DNA from: Akkermansiaceae bacterium
Lineage (GTDB): Bacteria; Verrucomicrobiota; Verrucomicrobiia; Verrucomicrobiales; DEV007
Direction: 5' to 3'
NCBI GenBank assembly: GCA_024233005.1
Contig: JACKQE010000002.1
Span: 372,001 to 436,000 of the forward strand
DNA length: 64,000 bases
Below, piece by piece: positions 51,819 through 60,632 of the stretch. How positions within the stretch are numbered: position 1 is the first letter of the stretch; the number at the start of each line of letters is the position of its first letter. Position numbers and translations under genes: made by a program. The notes under the pieces are model-generated. The model was not told the origin of the DNA. It searched no databases and saw only the letters and a list, made by a program, of their open reading frames with translations.

Positions 51819-54800
51819 ATGTTTGACAAAGTACTGATCGCCAACCGGGGGGCAATTTCCTGCCGCATCCAGCGAACTCTCCGCAAACTGGGCGTTTCTT
51901 CGGTGGCCATCCATTCCGAGGCCGACCGGGAGTCTCTGCATGCTCTGGAGGCGGACATTGCGATCCCCTTGGCAGGCAGTCTCGCGGCGGACACCTATCT
52001 GGACGCGGGTAAAATCATCGAAGCCGCTCTCTCGAGCGGCGCCGGGGCGGTGCATCCCGGCTATGGGTTTCTCAGTGAGAACGCGGACTTTGCCCGGGCC
52101 TGCGAGGCCGCCGGTCTTGTATTCATCGGGCCGACCCCCGAGCAACTCACCACTTGCGGTCTGAAACATGTTTGCCGCGACATCGCCCGCCGGCAGGGTG
52201 TTCCGTTGCTTGAGGGCAGCGGCCTCCTTGGGTCGGCGGAAGAGGCCGTGACCTTGGCGAATCAGGTGGGTTATCCCGTCATTTTGAAATCCTCCGCCGG
52301 AGGAGGTGGCATCGGGATGCAGATCGCGCGTCACGAAAGCGAAGTACCGGCTCTTTTCGAACAGGTGCGTCGTCTTTCGACCGCCAATTTCGGGGATGCC
52401 AGTGTGTTTTTGGAAACATACATCGAACGGGCCCGTCACATCGAGGTTCAGGTCTTCGGCAATGGCGCCGGTCAAGTCATCGCCTTGGGGGAACGGGACT
52501 GTTCGGTGCAACGGCGGAACCAAAAAGTCATTGAGGAAACGCCCGCTCCGGGACTCCGCGGATTGGACCGGGACCGCCTCGCCGAGGCCGCCATCCGGAT
52601 CGCCGCTTCGGTCCAATACCGGTCGGCGGGGACGGTGGAGTTTCTTTGGGACGAGCTCCGGAGGGAATTTTACTTCCTTGAGGTGAATGCGCGGTTGCAG
52701 GTCGAGCATGGAGTGACCGAGGAAGTATGGGGTGTTGATTTGGTTGAATGGATGGTAAAGCTTGCCGCGGGAGAGTTGCCCCCTTTGGGCGAATTGTCGG
52801 CCCACCTGAAGCCGGTGGGACATTCCGTGCAGGCTCGGATTTACGCGGAGGATCCCAACAAGGATTTCCAACCCGGCAGCGGACTGGTGACGCGGTTTGT
52901 CGCACCGGTTGGCGACGTTCGGTGCGACACCTGGGTCGAGTCCGGCACGGAAGTCTCGCAGTATTACGATCCCATGCTCGCCAAATTGATTGTGCACCGG
53001 CAGACCAGGGATGAAGCCATCCTGGCCCTGGCGCGTGCCCTGGAGGATTTCGAATGCCATGGCATCGAGACCAATCAGGCATATCTCGGCAAGATTCTGG
53101 CAGCACCGGAGTTTTCCCGGGCGGAGATCACGACTCGCTTCCTTAGTGGCTTTCCCTACCAACCGGAAACCATTGATGTCCTCGACCCAGGTTTGGAAAC
53201 CACGGTGCAGGACCACCCCGGCAGGATCGGTCTGTGGGACGTCGGCGTGCCTCCCTCGGGGCCCTTTGATCCATTGAGCTTCCGTCTGGGCAACCGGGTT
53301 CTTGGGAATGAGGCCTCGGTCGCCGGCCTTGAAATGGCGGTCCGTGGTCCCCGGCTGCGGTTCAATGCTCCCGCAGTGATCTGCCTGACTGGCGCGGAGA
53401 TGGAGGCCAGACTGGATGGAACACCTGTCTCCCGGTATCTCCCGGTGGCTGTCGCGGCGGGTCAGACGTTGAAACTGGGGGCGGTCAAAGGACCGGGGCA
53501 GCGAGGCTACCTGCTGATTGGCGGAGGTATCGATGTTCCCACCTATTTGGGTAGCCGTTCCACATTTCGGTTGGGTCGCTTTGGGGGACATGGCGGGAGG
53601 GCTCTCAAAGTGGGTGATGTCCTGCATCTGGCGAGAGCCGCTGTGAATCTGCCTCCGGAGGCATTGTCGCCCGGGCTCGTGCCGGAGTTGACTTCCGAGT
53701 GGTCCATTCACGTCGTCTATGGACCCCACGGTGCTCCGGATTTTTTCACTCCGGGAGATATGGAGGCGTTTTTCAGCGCCAATTGGGAGGTTCATTACAA
53801 TTCAGACCGGACGGGAATCCGGCTCAAAGGTCCGAAGCCGGTTTGGGCGAGGCGGGACGGAGGAGAAGCCGGCCTTCATCCTTCCAACATCCATGACAAT
53901 GCCTATTGTGTGGGATCGGTCGACTTCACTGGTGACATGCCCATTTTGTTGGGCCCCGACGGTCCCAGTCTCGGCGGCTTTGTCTGCCCTGCGGTGGTGG
54001 CTCGGGCCGATTTGTGGAAACTGGGGCAACTCAAGCCCGGCGACCGGGTCCGGTTCGTCCCGGTGCGAAACGAAGAAGCCGAACGGCTTCTGGAAATCCA
54101 GGAACGCGGGATCGCGACGCTTCGCGAGGAACCGGCAACGGCTACCCCCGCCTTCCCGCTTCCTTCTCCGGTGCTGGATTCGATTCCGGCGCGGAATGGC
54201 CTGCCGGAGGTGTGTTTCCGGCAAAGCGGGGATGGGGTCATTCTCGTCGAGTTCGGGGAACTGGTTCTCGATCTCGATCTTCGGTTCCGGGTGCAGGCCC
54301 TTCACGATGAACTACTCCGAAACCGCTTCGACGGGATGCTGGAACTCGTGCCCGGGATCAGATCTTTGCAGGTGCAGTTTGACCCGACCAGGATTTCCGG
54401 CAGGGCCGTGCTGAAACTGATCGAGGCGGCAGAATCCGGGTTGCCTCCGGTGGACGAAATGGAATTTGCCAGCCGGATCGTGCATTTGCCATTGAGTTGG
54501 GACGATCCGGCAACCCGGGAAGCCATCGACAAATACATGCAGATTGTCCGGGCAGACGCGCCGTGGTGCCCGAGCAACATCGAATTCATCCGCCGGATCA
54601 ATGGACTCGATTCGCTCGAGGATGTGCGACGGATTGTCTTCGACGCCAGTTATTTTGTTCTCGGACTGGGTGACGTGTATCTCGGCGCTCCGGTGGCGAC
54701 TCCGTTGGATCCGCGGCACCGCCTGGTGACCACCAAATACAATCCGGCCCGCACGTGGACGCCTGAAAATGCCGTGGGTATCGGCGGCGCCTACCTCTGC

Positions 54801-55433
54801 ATCTATGGCATGGAAGGCCCCGGGGGATACCAATTCGTGGGCCGAACCCTGCCGATTTGGAACCGGTTCCGCACCACGACGCATTTCAAGGCGGACCAGC
54901 CTTGGTTGCTGAGGTTTTTTGATCAGATCCGGTGGTATCCTGTGGACGCCGAAGATCTGCCTGAGATGAGGCGGAAATTTCTCACCGGCCAGTTCGACAT
55001 CCGGATTGAGGAAACCACTTTCCGGCCCCGCGATTACCACGCCTTTCTGGAGGAGAATGCGGCCGACATCGGGACGTTTCGGGAGACCCAGCGGAAAGCG
55101 TTCGCGGAAGAACGCCAGCGCTGGGAGCAGAGCGGAGCCATGTCATTTGAGCATGCTGAAGTGGTACTGTCCGACCAGGGCGACGTTGTCGAGATTCCTC
55201 CGGGCTGTGAGGCCGTGACCGCTCCGGTCGCCGGCAGCGTGTGGAAGGTTCTGGCCACCGAGGGGGCGGATGTCGAGGAAGACCAGCCGCTGATCATCGT
55301 GGAAAGCATGAAAATGGAAATCTCCATCGGTGCCATTCAGCGCGGAACCCTCCACGAAGTGTTTGTTGAAGCCGGCGCCAGCATTGTGGCCGGGCAGGTC
55401 CTGGCGATTCTGAAAACCGCATCAATTCCATGA
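51819..55433 (+). CDS. Biotin-dependent urea/guanidine carboxylase
   Basis: The 1204-residue protein has the complete single-chain layout. Biotin carboxylase spans residues 1-450 (VHPGYGFLSENADFARACEAAGLVFIGP, ATP loop KSSAGGGGIGMQIAR, EVNARLQVEHGVTEEV). Next are AHS2 (about 470-770, GNRVLGNEASVAGLEMAVRGP, HDNAYCVGSVDFTGDMPILLGPDGPSLGGFV) and AHS1 (about 800-1035, FDGMLELVPGIRSLQVQFDP, KYNPARTWTPENAVGIGGAYLCIYGMEGPGGYQFVGRT). The biotinyl domain carries the modified lysine K1165 in VESMKMEI. It carboxylates urea or guanidine with ATP and bicarbonate. Adjacent DUF1989 genes favour guanidine. The allophanate hydrolase gene overlaps its stop by four bases. Confidence 0.93.
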   Translation: MFDKVLIANRGAISCRIQRTLRKLGVSSVAIHSEADRESLHALEADIAIPLAGSLAADTYLDAGKIIEAALSSGAGAVHPGYGFLSENADFARACEAAGLVFIGPTPEQLTTCGLKHVCRDIARRQGVPLLEGSGLLGSAEEAVTLANQVGYPVILKSSAGGGGIGMQIARHESEVPALFEQVRRLSTANFGDASVFLETYIERARHIEVQVFGNGAGQVIALGERDCSVQRRNQKVIEETPAPGLRGLDRDRLAEAAIRIAASVQYRSAGTVEFLWDELRREFYFLEVNARLQVEHGVTEEVWGVDLVEWMVKLAAGELPPLGELSAHLKPVGHSVQARIYAEDPNKDFQPGSGLVTRFVAPVGDVRCDTWVESGTEVSQYYDPMLAKLIVHRQTRDEAILALARALEDFECHGIETNQAYLGKILAAPEFSRAEITTRFLSGFPYQPETIDVLDPGLETTVQDHPGRIGLWDVGVPPSGPFDPLSFRLGNRVLGNEASVAGLEMAVRGPRLRFNAPAVICLTGAEMEARLDGTPVSRYLPVAVAAGQTLKLGAVKGPGQRGYLLIGGGIDVPTYLGSRSTFRLGRFGGHGGRALKVGDVLHLARAAVNLPPEALSPGLVPELTSEWSIHVVYGPHGAPDFFTPGDMEAFFSANWEVHYNSDRTGIRLKGPKPVWARRDGGEAGLHPSNIHDNAYCVGSVDFTGDMPILLGPDGPSLGGFVCPAVVARADLWKLGQLKPGDRVRFVPVRNEEAERLLEIQERGIATLREEPATATPAFPLPSPVLDSIPARNGLPEVCFRQSGDGVILVEFGELVLDLDLRFRVQALHDELLRNRFDGMLELVPGIRSLQVQFDPTRISGRAVLKLIEAAESGLPPVDEMEFASRIVHLPLSWDDPATREAIDKYMQIVRADAPWCPSNIEFIRRINGLDSLEDVRRIVFDASYFVLGLGDVYLGAPVATPLDPRHRLVTTKYNPARTWTPENAVGIGGAYLCIYGMEGPGGYQFVGRTLPIWNRFRTTTHFKADQPWLLRFFDQIRWYPVDAEDLPEMRRKFLTGQFDIRIEETTFRPRDYHAFLEENAADIGTFRETQRKAFAEERQRWEQSGAMSFEHAEVVLSDQGDVVEIPPGCEAVTAPVAGSVWKVLATEGADVEEDQPLIIVESMKMEISIGAIQRGTLHEVFVEAGASIVAGQVLAILKTASIP

Positions 55434-57202
55434 GTGACATCTTGCCTCTTTGCAATCTGCAGTCTCTTCGTGAAGCTTATGCTTCAGGGGTGTGGACGCC
55501 GACGTCCTACCTGGCGGCCCTCCACGGGGCTATTGAGGAAGCCGAACCCACTTTCATCTGGATCAGCCGACTTTCCAAGGATCAGCTTTTGGAGCATGCC
55601 CGCCGGGTCGAAGCCCGGGGACCTGCTTCCCAGCCGCTTTACGGAGTCCCTTTCGCGATCAAGGACAACATCGATTTCGTTGACCTGCCCACCACTGCCG
55701 CCTGCCCGGAATTTTCTCACCGGTGCCGGGAGTCGGCGTTCGTGGTTCAGCGCCTGATGGACGCGGGGGCGATCCCCCTCGGGAAGACCAATCTTGATCA
55801 ATTTGCCACCGGTCTCGTGGGTGTCCGATCTCCCTATGGCTTTCCTGCCAATGCGTTTGATCCTGACTACATTCCCGGCGGGTCCAGTTCCGGATCTGCC
55901 ATCGCAGTGGCCCGGGGCTTCGCGGCATTCGCCTTGGGGACGGACACCGCCGGTTCCGGGAGAATTCCGGCCGCTTTCAATGATTTGGTTGGCCTCAAAC
56001 CCACCCGGGGACTCATCAGCTGTTCCGGCGTGGTTCCGGCCTGCCGAACTCTGGACTGTGTTTCCATCTTTGCTGGCAATGCGGCGGATGCGGAGTCGGT
56101 CTTCCAGGTGGCGGCCGTCTTCGATCCTGACGATGCCTATGCCCGGGAGGATCTTCAATCTCTCGCTGCCGCGCCTTTATCAGGCGGGTTCCGATTCGGC
56201 GTGCCGAAACCGGATCAGCTGGCATTCTTTGGCAATACCGAGACCCCAGGCTTATATGAACATTCCCTGGGAAATCTTGAAGCCTTGGGAGGAATCCCGG
56301 TGGAAATCGATTTCGGACCCTTTCTGGAAGCGGCACGGCTTCTCTATGAAGGGCCCTGGGTCGCGGAACGTTTCGCTGCGGTCGAAGACATTCTGACGGA
56401 ACGTCCTGAGATTCTGCACCCGGTGACACGGCAAATCATAGGAGGCGGTGGTTCCCCCCGGGCGGTGGATGCCTTCAAGGCCCATTACCGGCTTCAGACC
56501 TTGCGAAGGGTTGCTGACAAGATCTGGGAAGAGGTCGATGTGGTGGTCACCCCGACCGCCGGAACGATCTATTCCATTGCGGAAGTTGAGGCGGATCCCA
56601 TCCAATTAAACTCCAATCTCGGCTATTACACCAACTTTATGAATCTGCTGGACTACAGCGCCGTTGCTGTTCCTGCCGGGTTTCAGGCTTCCGGGTTGCC
56701 CTTTGGGATCACGCTTTTTGCTCCCGCTTTCCACGACCGCCAGTTGCTAGGTCTGGCCCGACGCATGGAATCCGGTGCCGTTCCTGAGTTCACCTCCGAC
56801 CCTGGTCAGGGCTGGACCAAAATCGTCGTATGTGGAGCACACATGAGAGGGCTTCCATTGAATCATCAGCTCACAGATCGACAAGGGCGCTTTCTGGAAC
56901 AGACCCGAACCGCTTCGGTTTATGACTTCTACGCCCTGCCTCCAATGGCGGGCCTGCCACCCAGGCCGGGGTTGATCCGTCGTGCGCAGGGAGGCGCGGC
57001 TATCGCGGTGGAAGTCTGGGCGCTTCCGACCGCGTATTTTGGGGAGTTTGTGGCAGAGATTCCCGCCCCTCTGGGCATCGGCAAGGTGGAGCTGGCAGAG
57101 GGTGGCAGCTGCTCCGGGTTCCTCTGTGAGCCCTGGGCCTTGGAGCACGCCGAGGACATCTCCGCGCTGGCAGACTGGCGGAAATACCTCGCACAACACT
57201 GA
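55430..57202 (+). CDS. atzF: Allophanate hydrolase
   Basis: The 590-residue protein has an N-terminal amidase-signature domain and the allophanate-hydrolase C-terminal domain. The Ser-cisSer-Lys triad is visible: K78 in VPFAIKDNID, the cis-Ser in PGGSSSGSAIAVARG (residues 152-154) and nucleophile S176 in TDTAGSGRIPAAFNDLVGLKPTRG. The C-terminal region (about 470-590, KIVVCGAHMRGLPLNHQL and AIAVEVWALPTAYFGEFVAEIPAPLGIGKVEL) is the AtzF-type domain that completes decarboxylation of the intermediate. It hydrolyses allophanate to ammonia and CO2, the last step of the pathway. ATGA overlap with the carboxylase gene implies coupled translation. It ends the plus-strand cluster. Confidence 0.94.
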   Translation: MSDILPLCNLQSLREAYASGVWTPTSYLAALHGAIEEAEPTFIWISRLSKDQLLEHARRVEARGPASQPLYGVPFAIKDNIDFVDLPTTAACPEFSHRCRESAFVVQRLMDAGAIPLGKTNLDQFATGLVGVRSPYGFPANAFDPDYIPGGSSSGSAIAVARGFAAFALGTDTAGSGRIPAAFNDLVGLKPTRGLISCSGVVPACRTLDCVSIFAGNAADAESVFQVAAVFDPDDAYAREDLQSLAAAPLSGGFRFGVPKPDQLAFFGNTETPGLYEHSLGNLEALGGIPVEIDFGPFLEAARLLYEGPWVAERFAAVEDILTERPEILHPVTRQIIGGGGSPRAVDAFKAHYRLQTLRRVADKIWEEVDVVVTPTAGTIYSIAEVEADPIQLNSNLGYYTNFMNLLDYSAVAVPAGFQASGLPFGITLFAPAFHDRQLLGLARRMESGAVPEFTSDPGQGWTKIVVCGAHMRGLPLNHQLTDRQGRFLEQTRTASVYDFYALPPMAGLPPRPGLIRRAQGGAAIAVEVWALPTAYFGEFVAEIPAPLGIGKVELAEGGSCSGFLCEPWALEHAEDISALADWRKYLAQH

Positions 57203-57208
57203 TCCAGG

Positions 57209-59809
57209 TCATCCATTTTTCGGCTCCACCGCAGGGGTGTGCACGGCAATGTCATGGATGCGCCATGGGGTGCGTTTGTCGGACTGGGTGTTGGAGGTGA
57301 TTCGGATGAATCTGGCAGGGGTCGGCGTGAAGGTGATCTCGCTCAATGCGGTCGAGGCATTGCCGCGGAAGACCGGCTTGTCCCAGGCTTTGCCATCCAG
57401 CGACGTTTCCACGACCAAATTGCGCGTTTTGCCTCCCGCGGCCTGACTGGTGATGGTCAATGCGGCAACCGTCTCCGCGGAAGGCAGTTCCAGGGTGAAC
57501 CACATCTTTTCCGTGATCGGATCGTGGCTGTCCCAGCAGGATTTGATCTGGTCGTCGACCGCCTTGGCCAGCGTTTCGGTTCCATTGCTGGCGGTCAGTT
57601 TCCATTGGTCACGGTTTCCGAGCCGTGGCAGACCCTGGGCCAGCAGTTCTTCCTCTGTCCACGGTGTCGTGCGGGACTGGGTGGCCGAGCGGGCGGCGGC
57701 GACTTCCTGGGGACTGATCAACGTGGCGGAGTTGCCGAAGTTGTTGCGCACGTAACTGAGGACATCGGCGATCCAGGCGTCATTGTTGTTGGCCATCGGG
57801 ATCATCTGCGCCTGGAAGATTTTCCCATCCACAGGCCCGGTGACACCATGCAGGAGAGCACGCACCAAACCTTCGCGCGGTCCGAGCACGATTTTGGATC
57901 CCGACAGCGGGGGGGCAAGCGTCAGATTGGGTTCTCCTCCCTCAATGGCGGTGCCTTTTCCATCAAGGCCGTGGCAGGTATAGCAAAGTTCCTGGAAAAT
58001 GGCTTCTCCGTGGGTGAGACGATTTTTCTCGTCACTGCTGAAATATTTGGGCAGTTCCCCTTTGTTTGTCAGAATCTGGGTCGCGACCATTTTCACTCCT
58101 TTCGAAGGAGTGCCCAGGGCGCTGGTGTTGATGAATTTGCTGTAATCCTTCCAGTTCATCAGTTTCGCCGTGAGAAAGACCTGGATCACCACCCCGGGAT
58201 CGGGGTCCCGGGCCAGAGCTTTGATGTCGTCGACGACAGCCTGGTCGCCTGCCCGCATCAGGGTTTCCCCCGCTCGGATGGCGGCCTGACGGACGTTGGC
58301 GTCCTCGTCTTTCAACCCCTTGCGAATGTGGTCGGCGGTGAGGGCCCCGGTGCCCTCCAGCGTCCACAGGGCATGGATGCGGGCGAGGGGATCGGCGTGG
58401 GTCTCCAACATGGTGACTAGAGCCGGAGTCACGGAAGGATCCCGGCGCAGGACGAGAAGTTTTTGCGCAGTGTCGCGCTGCCAACCATTGGCATGGGCCA
58501 GGGTGGCAACGAGTTCGTCCGGAGTGGCTTCGAGCAGTTTCGGGGCGGGAGCCGGAGGGGTCGACTCATGGACCAAACGCCAGATGCGTCCCCGGTCCGT
58601 GATTTTATCCATGGCATACTGTTGGATGACCTTGCGGAGGTAGCTGCCCTCACGCGTCCAGTTGCCTTCCTGGATGATGCCGCGATACATGTCCGCGATG
58701 AAGAGCGTGCCGTCGGGGGCGGTTTTCATGTCAATCGGACGGAAGCAGGCATCAGTGCTGCGGAGAAACTCGCTCTGCGGATAGGGATTGTGCAGAATCG
58801 TGGTACCGTCCTGGACCTCGATGGTGGTGCGTCGCACGAGACGTCCGACCGGTTCCCCGAAAAAGAGGTTGCCACGCAGTTCGGAGGGCAACCGGTCGCC
58901 GCGGTAAATCTCGCCGCCGCAGGTGGCGGTGAAATGGTTCAGCGTATTGTCGTCCCGCGATTTGGGCGGGCCACCCTGAAAGTCCCGCAGGCCCATGGCG
59001 GGCCAGACGATTTCGAAGCCGGGTTCGAACTGGTTCGGGGCGGAGAACTGTCCATAGAGAATGTGGTTCTGGAAATTCACCGGACCGCGTTCCCCGCCCG
59101 CATTGACGACCCAGAACTTGCCATGGTCGTCCTGGGTGGCTCCCCATTGCCCGCCATTGCCGGGAATGTCCTGCTTGATGAGCTGTCCGTCCTGCCAGCG
59201 CAGGCGGTAGTTGTTGACCGCCGAGTACAACCAGTTGTCCAAAGCCCACGTCAGCCCGCTGGGTTGGTGCTCCAGATTGCCGCCCCGGTCCCCGCCTTCA
59301 TAGACACGGTGCTTTTCATCGCTCACGCCGTCTCCGTTGGTGTCGCGGTGAAGGTAGAGATCATTGGTGTCCGTTTCCCCGATGAGGACGCCATCATCGA
59401 GCGGCAACAGCAGGCGGGGCAGAACCAGCTTGTCGGCAAAGATGCGGTGTTGGTCGAAGATGCCATCATTCTTGCTGGACCAGTGGACCGAGACCCGGCT
59501 GACAGGGGCGTGTTCATCAGTCCCATCGATGTCCTGCATGTAGGCCCGCATTTCCGCCACGTAGAGGCGGCCGTCGCCATCGAAGGCCATGCAGACGGGC
59601 TCCGCGATGTCGGGTTCGCTCAGGACGAGCTCCATGCGGTAGCCGGGTGGAAGTTGAAAGGTCCGGGCTTCTTCCTGGGGTGTTTTGGCCAGGACCGGTG
59701 GTTGGGGAGGAAACTCCGGATCGGCCGGCGGGGTTGTCTGGGCGTGGACGGCAGAGCCCAGGGCAAGCAAAAGGGCGGCGGCAAGGAGTGGGGTGTGGCG
59801 GTTCGACAT
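57209..59809 (-). CDS. PVC-type c-heme propeller protein with C-terminal discoidin-like domain
   Basis: The 866-residue protein has a signal peptide (LLAAALLLALGSAVHAQ) and a PVC-type dehydrogenase propeller (FQLPPGYRMELVLSEPDIAEPVCMAFDGDGRLYVAEMRAYMQD). A HEAT-like stretch follows (DELVATLAHANGWQRDTAQKLLVLRRD), then one heme c site (ELCYTCHGLDGKGTAIEGG). The last 150 residues (WFTLELPSAETVAALTITSQAAGGKTRNLVVETSLDGKAW, ARFIRITSNTQ, WRIHDIAVHT) resemble an F5/8-type C (discoidin) domain, which binds carbohydrate or surfaces. It is predicted to be a periplasmic or surface redox enzyme. It converges with atzF, the stops being six bases apart. Confidence 0.9.
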   Translation of the reverse strand: MSNRHTPLLAAALLLALGSAVHAQTTPPADPEFPPQPPVLAKTPQEEARTFQLPPGYRMELVLSEPDIAEPVCMAFDGDGRLYVAEMRAYMQDIDGTDEHAPVSRVSVHWSSKNDGIFDQHRIFADKLVLPRLLLPLDDGVLIGETDTNDLYLHRDTNGDGVSDEKHRVYEGGDRGGNLEHQPSGLTWALDNWLYSAVNNYRLRWQDGQLIKQDIPGNGGQWGATQDDHGKFWVVNAGGERGPVNFQNHILYGQFSAPNQFEPGFEIVWPAMGLRDFQGGPPKSRDDNTLNHFTATCGGEIYRGDRLPSELRGNLFFGEPVGRLVRRTTIEVQDGTTILHNPYPQSEFLRSTDACFRPIDMKTAPDGTLFIADMYRGIIQEGNWTREGSYLRKVIQQYAMDKITDRGRIWRLVHESTPPAPAPKLLEATPDELVATLAHANGWQRDTAQKLLVLRRDPSVTPALVTMLETHADPLARIHALWTLEGTGALTADHIRKGLKDEDANVRQAAIRAGETLMRAGDQAVVDDIKALARDPDPGVVIQVFLTAKLMNWKDYSKFINTSALGTPSKGVKMVATQILTNKGELPKYFSSDEKNRLTHGEAIFQELCYTCHGLDGKGTAIEGGEPNLTLAPPLSGSKIVLGPREGLVRALLHGVTGPVDGKIFQAQMIPMANNNDAWIADVLSYVRNNFGNSATLISPQEVAAARSATQSRTTPWTEEELLAQGLPRLGNRDQWKLTASNGTETLAKAVDDQIKSCWDSHDPITEKMWFTLELPSAETVAALTITSQAAGGKTRNLVVETSLDGKAWDKPVFRGNASTALSEITFTPTPARFIRITSNTQSDKRTPWRIHDIAVHTPAVEPKNG

Positions 59810-59866
59810 CAGTGGATCGGGGAAGGGGAATTGATTTCTCGCTGGAGCGGGGGGGATTTGGCAGTA

Positions 59867-60592
59867 TCACTTCACGGCACCGGTTCCCAATTCCCTCAGG
59901 ACCGATTCGGTCACGGTTTGGGCGAGGATTTGATAGGCTTCCGGTTTCCAGTGGAATTGATCGCCCCGGGCCAATTCCAGCTTGGAGACGAGGAGGGAGT
60001 AGAAATCATTGACCGGCACGTTCAACTCCCTCATGACGCCAGCGGCCCGGCGGTTGTGGTCGAGGATGATGGGATTGATCGCTGGATTGAGTTGCGTCGG
60101 AAGATCCTTCACCGTCACCGGTGTGCTGCTGGCCCAGAGGAGGCGTGCCTTGGGCAGCCGGCGTTTGATGACCTCCACGTAGGCTTTTGTCAAGGGTTCG
60201 AAGGTCCCGGCTTTGATGCGGCCTTCCTGCCATCCGTGAAGGCCCATATTGAAATGGATCACGTCATAGGGCCCCTGGTCCAGGACCTCCGCAAGGAGCT
60301 TGTTGAGGTGTTCCGACTGATTGTAGGGATTGACCCAGGTGTCGACATAGGCCTTTCCTTCGAGGGCTTTGATGACCTGGGCACGGTAGCCGTTCAGAAT
60401 GGAGTCGCCGATCAGCAGGACCCGGGGGCGTGAGGGATCGGTGACCTTGGCCTTGTCAAGTCCCCAGCCCTTGCCGTCGGCATGGAGGCGAGCATCGCTT
60501 TCCGCCGGGGTTTCCGCCGCGGAGGAGGAGGCCGACGCGGCGGAGAGTTGGATGAGGAGAATGGTGGCGGCAAGCAGGGCTCTTGTTGTCAT
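59867..60592 (-). CDS. Secreted SGNH/GDSL hydrolase (second copy)
   Basis: The protein is 241 residues from the Met at 60590-60592, which opens a signal peptide (MTTRALLAATILLIQLSAASA). SGNH marks are the nucleophile in VLLIGDSILNGYR, a Gly-Asn region (HFNMGLHGWQEG) and the C-terminal HFHW-type segment GDQFHWKPEAYQILAQTV, where the catalytic His sits. The family includes carbohydrate esterases and lipases of the periplasm. It is likely co-transcribed with its upstream DUF1552 neighbour, whose stop is 40 bases away. The ester substrate is unknown. Confidence 0.83.
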   Translation of the reverse strand: MTTRALLAATILLIQLSAASASSSAAETPAESDARLHADGKGWGLDKAKVTDPSRPRVLLIGDSILNGYRAQVIKALEGKAYVDTWVNPYNQSEHLNKLLAEVLDQGPYDVIHFNMGLHGWQEGRIKAGTFEPLTKAYVEVIKRRLPKARLLWASSTPVTVKDLPTQLNPAINPIILDHNRRAAGVMRELNVPVNDFYSLLVSKLELARGDQFHWKPEAYQILAQTVTESVLRELGTGAVK

Positions 60593-60632
60593 GGGTGGGA
60601 GAGGCTCCGGTTTCGAGAATCCCAAGGCGGCC

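Noticed and set aside
51756..53795. Minus-strand open frame of 679 codons
   Set aside because: Antisense to the carboxylase; no recognisable family.
58463..60433. Plus-strand open frame of 656 codons
   Set aside because: Antisense to the c-heme and SGNH genes, both of which carry clear motifs.
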